A DNA stretch of 64,000 nt from JAGWBD01 sp965220615. GTDB lineage: Bacteria > Chloroflexota > Anaerolineae > Aggregatilineales > Phototrophicaceae. Position 1 is the first letter of the stretch. Every line of letters begins with the position of its first letter. The stretch spans positions 868,001-932,000 of the forward strand of contig CBDCQL010000002.1 in NCBI GenBank assembly GCA_965220615.1. Direction: 5' to 3'. Shown one piece after another: positions 1 through 8,482 of the stretch. Under the pieces are notes generated by a model that saw nothing but the letters and a program-made list of their open reading frames with translations, did no database searches and had not been told where the DNA came from. A program made the translations under genes and the position numbers.

Positions 1-1
1 T

Positions 2-1462
2 GACGACGGACTTCGTGAGTGGGCACATCCCGGAACAGGCGCGCCGGGCGTGGCGCTTGTGGATACGCCGGGCACGGGTTCCGTGTTTCGCGCCCATGAA
101 CGCTTGGCGCTGGAATTCCTGCACCGCAGCGACCTGGTGCTGTTTGTGATCTCGGCGCGGCGCGCCCTGGCGCAGGCCGGCCGCGACTATCTTGAACTGG
201 CCCAGAAGTATGGCAAGAAAATCGTCATCGTCGTCAATCAAATCGACCAGCTGGAACCGGCCGAACAGGCGGAGGTCCGCCGTTTTATCGAACGTCAGGC
301 GCGCGAACTTCTCAATCTGGAGCCCATGATCTTCATGGTGTCGGCTCGCCAGGACCTGGATGGCGGAGATAGTGGACTGGTCAGGCAGCAAGGGCACGAC
401 GGGATGATAGCCCTGCGCGCCCATCTCTTGAGCCTGGTCCGCCAGGCGCCGCCGGCGCAGCAAAAGCTGCTGGCGCAACTGGATCTGGCGGAGCGAATTA
501 CGCAGACCTGGCTGGAGCGAACGCGGCAACAAATGGCGACCGTGCAGGCGGACCGCTCGCGGGTGGATGAGGTGCAGGTCGAACTGGAACAGCAATCCAG
601 GGGCCTGGATAAACATTTGCAGGAGACGCTTGGGGAAAGTGACCGGGTATTCGCTGACCTGCAAACGCGCGGCAATTGTTTTCTTGGAGAGAATCTCTCG
701 CTGCGGCGTTGGGGACGGGCCCGGCAGCGGGAAACCCTGCAATCCGCCTTTCAGGAGGAAGTCGTCGGTCAGTGCCTGCAGGACCTGGACCAACTCGGTT
801 CCGCTTTTGCCGGCGTCTTGCTGGACCAAAGTCGGGTGTACTGGCAGGGAGTCATCGAACGCCTGCAGCAACTGGTCGACCTGCTGGAACAGGAGCCCGC
901 CGGACTGGATGCCAGCGTCTATGCCAGTCAGCGCGAGAGTCTTCAGGAGGCCCTGCGGCTCGCCAGAGCAGAACTTGACGCCGGTGTCGGCGAGGCGGCG
1001 CTGGACGACATGCGAAGCGCAGGACTTGCAAGAATCAACAATCTGGCGACAGCTTCACTCGCTGCCCTGGGCGGGACACTGGTCACCTTGCTGGGCGTCG
1101 GCGCCCCGGGTCCGGTTTTGGGTGCCGGCGCGGCGGCCTTGGCGTTGCCGGCGGTGGCAGTGGGTGTGCCCCTGGCGCTGATCGCTTCTGCCCTGACGTT
1201 GCGGCGTTACCGCCGCTTGAAATCGCAAACCCTGGAGGAATTCGACGTCCGAATTCGCCAGATGCAGGAGAGTTTCCGGGAAGCCCTGCAAACCGTCAGC
1301 AATCAGGAACGCATTCGCCTGACACAATACGGGCAGCAGGTCCTCGTCCCCGTGTACAGCCGAATGGATACGTTGACCCTGCGTGGCCAGGACCGCCGCG
1401 ACGTTTTGCAGGGCCACCTGGATGCCATCGCCCGACTGCGCCAGAGTCTGCAGCGAGATTGA
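2..1462 (+). CDS. Dynamin-like GTPase, 5'-truncated by the window edge
   Basis: This is the C-terminal part (about 486 residues) of a bacterial dynamin-like protein, a GTPase that remodels or tethers membranes. The reading frame is open to the first base, so the true start lies outside the window and the P-loop (G1) is missing. The G3 motif DTPG and a G4-type NQID are visible near the start. They are followed by a long, Gln/Arg/Leu-rich helical stalk. At about codons 340-400 there is an Ala/Gly/Leu/Val-rich hydrophobic stretch typical of the membrane-inserting paddle or a transmembrane hairpin, then a basic helix and a C-terminal coiled region. An in-frame GTG at position 50 falls inside the GTPase domain just before DTPG and is not a credible start. 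The gene ends 6 bp before the convergent deacetylase gene. Family membership is clear; its membrane target cannot be read from sequence. Confidence 0.8.
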   Translation, partial: DDGLREWAHPGTGAPGVALVDTPGTGSVFRAHERLALEFLHRSDLVLFVISARRALAQAGRDYLELAQKYGKKIVIVVNQIDQLEPAEQAEVRRFIERQARELLNLEPMIFMVSARQDLDGGDSGLVRQQGHDGMIALRAHLLSLVRQAPPAQQKLLAQLDLAERITQTWLERTRQQMATVQADRSRVDEVQVELEQQSRGLDKHLQETLGESDRVFADLQTRGNCFLGENLSLRRWGRARQRETLQSAFQEEVVGQCLQDLDQLGSAFAGVLLDQSRVYWQGVIERLQQLVDLLEQEPAGLDASVYASQRESLQEALRLARAELDAGVGEAALDDMRSAGLARINNLATASLAALGGTLVTLLGVGAPGPVLGAGAAALALPAVAVGVPLALIASALTLRRYRRLKSQTLEEFDVRIRQMQESFREALQTVSNQERIRLTQYGQQVLVPVYSRMDTLTLRGQDRRDVLQGHLDAIARLRQSLQRD

Positions 1463-1468
1463 TGCAAC

Positions 1469-2506
1469 TCAGATTGCATGGATGTGGCGAATTCGTTCAA
1501 TCACATCCAGTGCATCGGAACGTGTGCGCAAGTTGCTGTTGTCAAAGGGATCGCTGAACTGGTCATCGCCAAGCAGCCGTTGCGCTACATTCTGTACGCC
1601 GTGGGACAGCACCTCAACCTGGTAGCCGCCTTCCAGCACGAAGACGACCCGACCATCGCATAAATCCTGCGCCAGGGCCAGTAGTTCCCTGCCCATCCAG
1701 TCGTAGCCGGCCAGCGTCAAACGCATGTTGGCCAGGGGGTCCGCGTGATGCGCGTCGAAACCCAGCGAGACCAGGACGAGTTGCGGTCGCCAGCGGCGCG
1801 TCAGGGGCCATAGCAGCGACGCAAACAGCGCCCGGTAGCTGGCATCGCCGTGACCGGCTCGCAGGGGGATGTTGACCGTCGCGCCCTTGCCCGGCCCTGC
1901 GCCGGTTTCCACGGCGGCCCCGGTACCCGGATACAGGGGTGACTGATGAATGGAAAAAAAGCCAACCCGTCCATCCCGGTAGAGAATGTCCTGACTGCCG
2001 TTGCCATGGTGCACGTCCACGTCCACTATCAAGACGCGCTCCAAATCATGGACGGCGCAGGCGTGCAGCGCCGCCATGGCGATGTTGCCGAAGAGGCAAA
2101 AGCCCATGGCGACGTCAGGGCAGGCGTGATGCCCCGGCGGACGGGCGACTACCAGGGCATTGTCCGCCTCGCCAGTCAGAACAGCGTCCACGGCTTGCAG
2201 GCAGGCGCCGGCGGACAGGCGGGCCACCTCCAGAGATCCCGGGGCAAGCCAGGTGTCCTGGTCGAGCATGACAATCTGCTGAGGATGGTCCCGCGAGACG
2301 CGTTGCAGCAACTCCAGATAGCCAGGCGTGTGCGCGCGCAGGATCGCCTCGTCACTGGCGGGTGTCGGTGTCATCCGAAGCATGCGGTCTGCTATGCCGG
2401 TCGCTTCCAACCTGTGCCAAACGGCGCGCATGCGTTCCGGTGATTCCGGATGGCCTGGCAACTCATGCTCCACAAAGCGGGGATGGGTGATGAGGGCGCT
2501 GGTCAT
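1469..2506 (-). CDS. Histone deacetylase family (class II-like) hydrolase
   Basis: This 345-residue Zn-dependent amide hydrolase belongs to the HDAC / acetoin-utilisation (AcuC) / acetylpolyamine amidohydrolase superfamily. The early HPESPER motif, RPPGHHA with the catalytic His pair, DVDVHHGNG with Zn-binding Asp and His, GFDAHHADPL with the second Zn-binding Asp, and EGGY with the transition-state Tyr are all present, so the active site looks intact. Bacterial members deacetylate acetyl-lysine, acetylpolyamines or similar amides; the actual substrate is not evident here. The start codon overlaps the stop of the upstream membrane glycosyltransferase by 4 bp (2503-2506), implying translation from one mRNA. 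The gene converges on the dynamin-like gene. Confidence 0.85.
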   Translation of the reverse strand: MTSALITHPRFVEHELPGHPESPERMRAVWHRLEATGIADRMLRMTPTPASDEAILRAHTPGYLELLQRVSRDHPQQIVMLDQDTWLAPGSLEVARLSAGACLQAVDAVLTGEADNALVVARPPGHHACPDVAMGFCLFGNIAMAALHACAVHDLERVLIVDVDVHHGNGSQDILYRDGRVGFFSIHQSPLYPGTGAAVETGAGPGKGATVNIPLRAGHGDASYRALFASLLWPLTRRWRPQLVLVSLGFDAHHADPLANMRLTLAGYDWMGRELLALAQDLCDGRVVFVLEGGYQVEVLSHGVQNVAQRLLGDDQFSDPFDNSNLRTRSDALDVIERIRHIHAI

Positions 2507-4104
2507 GATTCTTGTGATGGTCTCGGTCGATAGACGCGATAGTCGAATCCGTTCATGCTGATGACCTGCCCGGGCTCATAATTCTCGCCGATGGCCTGGA
2601 GAATTGCGCTGGGGAAGAAACCGGCGCGCAGAATGATGAGCCCGAAGACCCGTTCCTGCAACATCTTCACCAGCGCATCGCCACTGTAGAGGCCGTTGTT
2701 GGCCAGGTTGAGCAATTGCGTGGGATTAGAGACCACGTCCTTGCCGGCGAGCAGTGCAAACGAAGCGTCTTCGCTCAGCACCGGGCCTTCTGCGGCGCGC
2801 ACCATCGCCACCAGCTCCTCGCCCGCGCGGAGGTCTTCGCCGGTCGTCAGGTGGCCGATGTCGGCATAGCCGGGCGGAAAGTCTCCTTCCGGACCGCGCG
2901 CTGAGTCGTGGAATCCGTTGTGGGCATTTGGCGTGATGTCCAGCCAGGCGGCAATGGAATCGAAAGGAAGGGAATGGGTCGGAATATGCAGGACAGCGCG
3001 CCCGTAACCCAGGTAGAGCAGGGGGATGAACAGCATCGCAAGGGCAGGTCGCAGTGCCCGCCTGGCGGACTGGTTGGCCAGAAGCCGTGTGCAGCCAACG
3101 CCGGTGAGGACGCAACTGGCGGCGATCGCCGTACTGAAATAGCTGTCGCCGGCGCCCCACTTGCCGGAGAGTAGGCCAAAGGCAAGAGCGGCGGCCAGCC
3201 AGACACTGTAGATCGAGAGCCGCTCCACATAGAGTTCGTACAGGAGAAAGAGCAGCGCCGGTACCACCAGAAAGCCATGTAGCCCGAACCATTGCTGAAA
3301 CAATCCCAGGGCCTGGTGCGGGTCGTAGCGGTTGACGTTGGCGCTGATGGTCTGCAACCACCACTGGCCATCCGTGGCGAGAGTCAACAGAAGGAAGATT
3401 CCCCCGCCCGACAGCGCCAGGCCCGTAGCCAGTTGCAGGCCACTTCGAGGCCGCCGGATGAACAGGAAGGCGATGGCGGCGAGGGCAGTGGCCAGGGCCA
3501 GTTGCTTGGTGTAACCGGCAGCAAGGATCAGTAGCAGTCCCGCCCAAAACGTTCTGCGACGCTTTCGGGAGTCAGCAATGCTCTCAAGGTTGGCGAGCAC
3601 GACAACCGCCAGGGTCTCAAACATGACCATGCTCATGTGCTGGCGGTTGAGCGGGCCGATGTGATAGATAGTGTTCGAGGCGATGAATGCCAGGCCGGAG
3701 AGCGGGGCGAGCAGTCCCGGGCCGCCATCCCTGCGTACTGCACAGGCGATGGCGCCGGCGGCGATCAGGGTTGCCAGCGTCCCCAGGATGCGTCCATAGG
3801 CATAGGACGGGCCAAACAACCAGGCGAAGGGGACAGCCAGCAAGTGAAAGAGTGGCGGGTAATTGCTGGAGTAGAAGGGGTAGGTCTCAACGTCCTGCCA
3901 GGGCCAGCGCCCCTGACTAAACAGCAGGGTGTCGACCAGTTCAAAGCCTTCTCCCTGATCGTAGTCAAAGGGGAACTGGATGAGGTTGGCAGCGTAGGTC
4001 AGGAAGACCAGCAGGTAGCCGAACAGTAACAGCAGGGCGGCCCACAGCAAGGCCTTTTGCAGACGCGAAACGAGTGGGTAGGGACCGCGGGTTTCCGCAG
4101 GCAT
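2503..4104 (-). CDS. GT39-like polytopic membrane glycosyltransferase
   Basis: This is a protein of about 533 residues with roughly ten hydrophobic helices. It has the layout of GT-C fold glycosyltransferases (dolichyl-phosphate-mannose mannosyltransferase / ArnT type): a first transmembrane helix, then an acidic first extracytoplasmic loop (DYDQGEGFELV, the expected catalytic Asp region), many further helices, and a soluble C-terminal domain from about residue 400. Such enzymes move a sugar from a polyprenyl-phosphate donor to lipid or protein outside the membrane. I chose the ATG at 4104 because it lies one base after the stop of the upstream small membrane gene (TGACATG). An upstream in-frame start would overlap that gene. 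Donor and acceptor are unknown. Confidence 0.7.
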   Translation of the reverse strand: MPAETRGPYPLVSRLQKALLWAALLLLFGYLLVFLTYAANLIQFPFDYDQGEGFELVDTLLFSQGRWPWQDVETYPFYSSNYPPLFHLLAVPFAWLFGPSYAYGRILGTLATLIAAGAIACAVRRDGGPGLLAPLSGLAFIASNTIYHIGPLNRQHMSMVMFETLAVVVLANLESIADSRKRRRTFWAGLLLILAAGYTKQLALATALAAIAFLFIRRPRSGLQLATGLALSGGGIFLLLTLATDGQWWLQTISANVNRYDPHQALGLFQQWFGLHGFLVVPALLFLLYELYVERLSIYSVWLAAALAFGLLSGKWGAGDSYFSTAIAASCVLTGVGCTRLLANQSARRALRPALAMLFIPLLYLGYGRAVLHIPTHSLPFDSIAAWLDITPNAHNGFHDSARGPEGDFPPGYADIGHLTTGEDLRAGEELVAMVRAAEGPVLSEDASFALLAGKDVVSNPTQLLNLANNGLYSGDALVKMLQERVFGLIILRAGFFPSAILQAIGENYEPGQVISMNGFDYRVYRPRPSQES

Positions 4105-4105
4105 G

Positions 4106-4315
4106 TCAGGCAGGACGGTCCCCGAGTGGCAGGAGGGACAGGCCGACGAGCACAATCAGGCTCATGACTCCGAGGGCCAGCGACTGTGTCGGACCCACGC
4201 CGCCTACTCGTCCGGCATCCAGGAGGTCGACGGCAAGTACTCCGACGAACCCCGCCCCGCCAGCCAGCACCAGCAACAGGCCCAACCGACGTTTGCTAAG
4301 GGGTCGCTCCCACAT
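4106..4315 (-). CDS. Small two-helix membrane protein (hypothetical)
   Basis: This 69-residue protein begins MWERPLSKRR and has two hydrophobic segments (about residues 11-30 and 45-62) separated by a short polar linker. No family is recognised. It is the first gene of a three-gene unit with the GT39-like transferase and the deacetylase, with its stop one base from the next ATG. An extended -10 (TGCTATACT, minus strand) ends only 7 bp before the ATG, so the transcript would start almost at the start codon, as for leaderless mRNAs. Longer in-frame starts upstream exist, but they run into the aspS promoter region. Confidence 0.5.
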   Translation of the reverse strand: MWERPLSKRRLGLLLVLAGGAGFVGVLAVDLLDAGRVGGVGPTQSLALGVMSLIVLVGLSLLPLGDRPA

Positions 4316-4322
4316 GAGTCGA

Positions 4323-4331
4323 AGTATAGCA
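4323..4331 (-). promoter_or_regulatory. Extended -10 promoter, probably leaderless transcript
   Basis: The minus strand reads TGCTATACT, a TG-N extended -10 with 5 of 6 consensus bases, whose 3' end lies 7 bp from the ATG at 4315. No good -35 is seen at 16-18 bp. The spacing would put the transcription start at or next to the start codon. It would drive the small membrane protein, GT39-like and deacetylase genes. Confidence 0.4.
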
Positions 4332-4386
4332 CGCAGGGAATCCCGGTTTTGTAGCGGGATGCGCCGTGTATTTTCGCGGGTCGCCA

Positions 4387-4395
4387 TGCTATCCT
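4387..4395 (+). promoter_or_regulatory. Candidate extended -10 promoter of aspS
   Basis: TGCTATCCT on the plus strand is an extended -10 about 38 bp upstream of the aspS ATG. The -35 region is poor. It lies within the 118 bp divergent spacer shared with the small membrane protein gene. Confidence 0.3.
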
Positions 4396-4433
4396 GCTCC
4401 CTGCGTATCCACCCCCGGGAGAGGCAAGAGTCG

Positions 4434-6245
4434 ATGCTCAAAAGTATCAACTGCGGCGAGTTGCGACCGGAGCATGACGGGCAGGAAGTTAACCTGGCGG
4501 GCTGGGTGAATCGCTGGCGCGATCAGGGTGGCGTGATTTTCATCGACCTGCGTGACCGCTCCGGCATTTGCCAGGTCGTGGCGGAGATGGAAAACGCGCC
4601 GGAGGCGCATGCCCTGGCCAGCCAGGCACGTAGCGAATATGTGTTGCAGGCCTGCGGTCGTGTTCGCATTCGGCCGGAAGGCACTGCAAATCCCGATCTG
4701 GTCACCGGTGACGTGGAAGTTCTGGCCAGCAGCATCAGGTTGCTCAACCCCGCGAAGACGCCGCCCTTCTACATCAATCGCGAGGACAGCATTGACGAAA
4801 ACATGCGCATGAAGCATCGTTATCTTGACTTGCGCCGGCCCAACATGCAGGCCAACCTGATGTTGCGGCATCGCGCCGTCAAATTCATCCGCGATTGGCT
4901 GGATGAGCGGGGCTTCGTCGAGATTGAGACTCCCATCCTGTTCAAGACGACGCCGGAGGGCGCGCGCGATTTCCTGGTTCCCAGCCGGATGCAACCGGGA
5001 CGCTTTTACGCCTTGCCGCAGAGTCCGCAACAACTGAAACAAATGCTGATGGTGGCCGGCTTCGAACGTTACTTTCAGATTGCCCGTTGCTTTCGCGATG
5101 AAGACTTGCGCGGTCAGCGTCAACCGGAGTTTACCCAACTGGACCTGGAGATGAGTTTCGTCGAGCGGGAAGACGTCATGGCTCTTAACGAAGAGCTCAT
5201 GACGAGCCTGGCGCAAACCGTCGTACCGCAACGGCGACTGTTGCAAAGGCCGTTCCCGCGGCTCAATTACCAGGATGCCATGGAACGCTTCGGCAGCGAC
5301 AAGCCCGACCTCCGTTACGATCTCTGCGCCGTCGATGTCAGCCACATTGCGGGCGGCAGCGCCTTCCAGGTGTTTGTCGACAACATCGCCGCCGGCCGAC
5401 CCGTCAAGGTCATGCGCGTGCCGGGCATGGCGGCTGACATGAGCGGGACGCGCCTGCGCGCCGTCGCCCGCGGGCTGGAAGATCTGGCGCGTTCGGTTGG
5501 CGGCAAGGGTCTGGCTTACATGGCGCTGGACGCGGACCCGCAGGGCGAAGTGAAGGGGCCGATCGGCAAGTTTTTCACCATTGAACAACAACTGGCGCTA
5601 TTCGATTGCGTTGGCGCGCAGCCAGGCGACCTGTTGCTCTTTATGTCTGACCGGCGCGAGACAGTCTGGGACATCACGGATATCTTGCGGCGTCATCTGG
5701 CAGCCGAGCTTGGCCTGGCAGATCCCGGGGTGCTGGCCTTTTGCTGGGTAGTGGACTTCCCGCAGTTTTTGTGGGATGAGGAGGGACAGCGCTGGGACCC
5801 GTCCCAGCATCTCTTCACCATGCCCATGCCCGAAGACCTGCACTTGCTGGACAGCGACCCCGGCGCGGCGCGGGGATCGCAATATGACATGATTTGCAAC
5901 GGCTTCGAAGTGGCCGGCGGCAGCATCCGCATTCATGATCGCGCCCTGCAGGAGAAGATCTTTCCGCTCATCGGCCAGGACATGGCGGAGGCGCGCGAGC
6001 AATTCGGTCATATGCTGGACGCCTTCGAATACGGCGTCCCGCCCCATGGCGGCATCGCCTGGGGCATAGACAGAGTCGTGGCCCTGCTCGCCGGCGAGCC
6101 CAACATCCGCGAGGTTATCGCCTTTCCCAAATCGCAGACCGGGATGGACGTGATGTCGCAGACGCCCTCGGCGGTGGCCGAAGATCAACTGGCGGAATTG
6201 CACATTCAGCTGGATTTGCCGGAAAACGGCGACGGGGCGGACTAA
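4434..6245 (+). CDS. aspS: Aspartate--tRNA ligase
   Basis: This 603-residue class IIb aminoacyl-tRNA synthetase charges tRNA-Asp, and possibly also tRNA-Asn. An N-terminal OB-fold anticodon-binding domain (about residues 1-110, GWVNRWRDQGGVIFIDLRD) leads to the class II core. The core shows motif 1 around RHRAVKFIRDWLDERGFVEI, flipping-loop and motif 2 residues FRDEDLRGQRQPEFTQLD, a GAD insertion domain, and motif 3 GGIAWGIDRVVALL. Length matches the bacterial family (about 590). I took the ATG at 4434 because homologues begin at MLKS-type sequence and a GGGAGAGG ribosome-binding site precedes it. The upstream open frame lies in the promoter region. It overlaps the convergent aquaporin gene by 4 bp. 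Discrimination between tRNA-Asp and tRNA-Asn cannot be settled without knowing whether gatCAB is in the genome. Confidence 0.96.
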   Translation: MLKSINCGELRPEHDGQEVNLAGWVNRWRDQGGVIFIDLRDRSGICQVVAEMENAPEAHALASQARSEYVLQACGRVRIRPEGTANPDLVTGDVEVLASSIRLLNPAKTPPFYINREDSIDENMRMKHRYLDLRRPNMQANLMLRHRAVKFIRDWLDERGFVEIETPILFKTTPEGARDFLVPSRMQPGRFYALPQSPQQLKQMLMVAGFERYFQIARCFRDEDLRGQRQPEFTQLDLEMSFVEREDVMALNEELMTSLAQTVVPQRRLLQRPFPRLNYQDAMERFGSDKPDLRYDLCAVDVSHIAGGSAFQVFVDNIAAGRPVKVMRVPGMAADMSGTRLRAVARGLEDLARSVGGKGLAYMALDADPQGEVKGPIGKFFTIEQQLALFDCVGAQPGDLLLFMSDRRETVWDITDILRRHLAAELGLADPGVLAFCWVVDFPQFLWDEEGQRWDPSQHLFTMPMPEDLHLLDSDPGAARGSQYDMICNGFEVAGGSIRIHDRALQEKIFPLIGQDMAEAREQFGHMLDAFEYGVPPHGGIAWGIDRVVALLAGEPNIREVIAFPKSQTGMDVMSQTPSAVAEDQLAELHIQLDLPENGDGAD

Positions 6246-6943
6246 TCCTCCACGTCGCCCAGAACCCGGGAATGGAACCAGCCACCAACAATTCCGCCGC
6301 CGAAGATGCCCAGCAGATAGGCGGGGACGTAGCTCAGGTCGCCGGCGATCAGCGCCGGGCCCAGGGTACGCGCGGGATTGAGCGATGCGCCGGTCAGGGC
6401 GCCGCCGGCCAGGATGCTGACGCCAAGAGTGAGGCCGATGGCCAGACCGGCCATGTTGCCGGCCTTGCCATAGACAGCCGCCTGATAGACTGCGCTGACC
6501 AGCAAAAAGGTCAAAATGCCTTCAAGCAGCAGCGCTTCACCGATGTGATTTGCGGTGAGCGCGCCGGTCGTCTGACCGTAGTTGAAGACGTTTTCTCCCA
6601 GAAAGCCGGCCATGAATTCCGCATTGTTGTGCGGCACGATGATTGAAATCGCCCACCCTGCCAGGATCGCGCCGATGAACTGCATGATCATGAATCGGAC
6701 CGTTTGGCCACTATCCTGCTTGCCGCCCACGAAGAGACTGAGCGTTACGGCAGGGTTGAACTGGGCCCCAGAGATGTGGCCATAGGTGTAAATCAGCGCC
6801 GTCAGGACCAAACCATGGGCCAGGGCGGGAACAACGACTCCGAACAGGGGCGCCACCACGACAGCCCCGGAACCTATGAATACCAGTACAAAGGTGCCAA
6901 CCAGTTCGGCGAGGCTGGCGCGCGTCTGATCGTCGGACATCAT
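6242..6943 (-). CDS. MIP family channel (aquaporin, AqpZ-like)
   Basis: This 233-residue integral membrane channel of the major intrinsic protein family has six predicted helices. Both half-helix NPA signatures are intact: FNPAVT near residue 63 and LNPARTLGPAL near residue 188, the latter carrying the selectivity-filter Arg after NPA. Overall similarity is to water-type aquaporins rather than the longer glycerol facilitators, so water flux is likely, though small neutral solutes are possible. Two adjacent ATGs (6943, 6940) follow a G-rich ribosome-binding site. It has its own strong promoter in the spacer upstream. Confidence 0.88.
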   Translation of the reverse strand: MMSDDQTRASLAELVGTFVLVFIGSGAVVVAPLFGVVVPALAHGLVLTALIYTYGHISGAQFNPAVTLSLFVGGKQDSGQTVRFMIMQFIGAILAGWAISIIVPHNNAEFMAGFLGENVFNYGQTTGALTANHIGEALLLEGILTFLLVSAVYQAAVYGKAGNMAGLAIGLTLGVSILAGGALTGASLNPARTLGPALIAGDLSYVPAYLLGIFGGGIVGGWFHSRVLGDVED

Positions 6944-7248
6944 TCCCCCCGCGGTTTCCTGTTCAAGGGCGAATTATGGCAGGCGCGAATGGCGTGTCAA
7001 GCAATCGCCTGATTGCGCCGGGCCTGCAGGCATGGTATACAGAAACCGGGCCTGCCCTGTACGTGATTGCGCCATGACGTTTTGGGCCAACACCAGATCG
7101 AATGGGTGCAGAATGGAGACGGGGAGTTCCTGACCTGGTCGGGAGCGAACCGGGGCCGAAAGCGCCCGCCCTGCGAATGCAGGTTCAAGGCAGCGCGCAC
7201 ACACGGCCGGGTGGGCCCGTTCCGCGGATGCCAGATGACAGATTCTGG
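6944..7248. other. 305 bp intergenic spacer between the aquaporin and LCP genes
   Basis: No coding frame here is convincing. The aquaporin side holds its promoter (6973-7000, minus). A weaker plus-strand pair TTGCGC-17-TATACA lies at 7013-7041, flanked by a direct repeat CCGGGCCTGC (7018-7027 and 7047-7056). A 5-bp hairpin (CCAGA/TCTGG) follows the LCP stop on the minus strand but has no U-tract. I looked for tRNA, SRP RNA and RNase P signatures and found none. An unannotated small RNA from the plus-strand promoter cannot be excluded. Confidence 0.45.
6973..7000 (-). promoter_or_regulatory. Sigma-70-type promoter of the aquaporin gene
   Basis: The minus strand has a perfect -35 TTGACA (6995-7000), a 16-bp spacer and -10 CATAAT (6973-6978). 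This sits about 30 bp upstream of the aquaporin start. Confidence 0.6.
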
Positions 7249-8418
7249 TTATACGCCGTAACTGTTGCCAAACACGTTGGTCAGCAATTCGCCCAGACGG
7301 TTGCGGTTTGGAATCAGGACCTGGGCGCCTTCCGGCGTCGTGTAGTCGATGGCGTAACGATCGTCAATGACACCCGTTCGGATCCTGTCGCCCGTGACGT
7401 CCTTGAGGTAAAGCCCCAGCTGTAGGGCCTGCTCCAGGGACAGATTGGTGAAAAAGCCGTCCTGCAACGCTGCCCACAGCCCCGGTGACTGAATAATGAG
7501 TTCCGGCAAGTGGGCGGGGTCCAGTAGTTTGTCGCGAATTGCATACATGACCACCTGTTGCCTCTCGGCGCGCTGAAAGTCATTGTCGCCGTGGCGCGTG
7601 CGGGCGTACTTCAGCGCCGTTTCGCCGTCCAGGATTTGCAGACCGGCCGGAATGTAGAAGGGGCTGTAGCCGAAATTCATGTCAGGATAAAAAGGGTCGC
7701 GGATGCTCTCGGGGACGTCGATTTCTATGCCGCCTATGGCGTTCACCAGGTGGACAAAGCTGTTAAAATCGACGGCAAGATAGTCATGGACACGCATTCC
7801 AAGGTTGTATTCCACGGTTTGCATGGCCAGCAAGGGGCCGGAGCCTGGTTGTCTCAACTCGCCAATTAGCAGGGGTGTGTTGACGCGTTGCAAATGTTCG
7901 ATTCCGGGCACTTCGACATAAAGATCACGCGGGATGCTCAAAATGCCGAGGCTGTCGGTGCCGGGATCGATGCTGGCCAGCATCATCGTGTCAGTCCGGT
8001 GGGCCAGACCGGTCTGGCCGGGGCGGCGGTCAAGACCCATCACCAACACCGTAAAGCGCGAAGTGCCATTCCAGGGGACGCGTTCGAAGCTCCGGCCGTC
8101 ACTCAGAATGACTTGTTCGGCAGTGCCGTCAGAGGCGCCGCCAAAGCCGGATTCGTCTTCGCTGGCGGGCGCCTGGACGGCCACCGCCGTGGGCAGTACT
8201 TCCTGCGGCGTCCGGGTGACCCGCAGCAGCAGGGAGACCACCATGCTGAATACGACCACAGTCCCCAAAAGGGCGACCGAGACCACCACCCAGGCCCATT
8301 CAAAGCTTCGCCGCGAACGCACCCGTCGACGGCGAGCCCGTTCACGGACGCTGGAACCGCGACCCTGGCGTGGCACCCTCAGGGCCCCGGCATCTCGCAG
8401 GGAGCCGTGCTCGCTCAT
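7249..8418 (-). CDS. LytR-CpsA-Psr (LCP) family cell-wall phosphotransferase
   Basis: This 389-residue membrane-anchored LCP protein has a basic, Arg-rich cytoplasmic tail, one transmembrane helix at about residues 40-62, a linker, then the LCP domain. Conserved segments include LVMGLDRRPG, RTDTMML, LSIPRD, NAIGGIEIDVPE, the Arg-rich YARTRH and DNDFQRAERQQ. The conserved Asp and Arg residues that bind the polyprenyl pyrophosphate are present. LCP enzymes attach glycopolymers to peptidoglycan or to other envelope acceptors. I chose the ATG at 8418; a TTG further upstream (8451) lies over the promoter. It is divergent from the lipoyl-transferase gene. Its glycan substrate may relate to the glycosyltransferase cluster at 37-43 kb, but that is a guess. 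Confidence 0.87.
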   Translation of the reverse strand: MSEHGSLRDAGALRVPRQGRGSSVRERARRRRVRSRRSFEWAWVVVSVALLGTVVVFSMVVSLLLRVTRTPQEVLPTAVAVQAPASEDESGFGGASDGTAEQVILSDGRSFERVPWNGTSRFTVLVMGLDRRPGQTGLAHRTDTMMLASIDPGTDSLGILSIPRDLYVEVPGIEHLQRVNTPLLIGELRQPGSGPLLAMQTVEYNLGMRVHDYLAVDFNSFVHLVNAIGGIEIDVPESIRDPFYPDMNFGYSPFYIPAGLQILDGETALKYARTRHGDNDFQRAERQQVVMYAIRDKLLDPAHLPELIIQSPGLWAALQDGFFTNLSLEQALQLGLYLKDVTGDRIRTGVIDDRYAIDYTTPEGAQVLIPNRNRLGELLTNVFGNSYGV

Positions 8419-8454
8419 GCTCTTTGCAAGTTGAATTCTTTGCCCAGACAAAAA

Positions 8455-8482
8455 GTATAGAACTCCTGACGAAATGCGTCAA
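8455..8482 (-). promoter_or_regulatory. Sigma-70-type promoter of the LCP gene
   Basis: The minus strand has TTGACG (8477-8482), a 16-bp spacer and TATACT (8455-8460). The predicted transcript starts about 30 nt before the LCP ATG. The -35 lies inside the first codons of the divergent lipoyl-transferase gene. A plus-strand TATAGA at 8456-8461 with a poor -35 may serve that gene. Confidence 0.55.

Noticed and set aside
4074..4433. 120-codon N-terminal extension of aspS
   Set aside because: Homologues start at the OB-fold MLKS position. The extension overlaps the divergent promoters and the small membrane gene on the other strand.
7060..7220. Possible SRP RNA (minus strand has ACCAGGTCAGG)
   Set aside because: The essential GGAAGGAAGCAGC-type apical sequence does not follow, so the match is too short to be meaningful.
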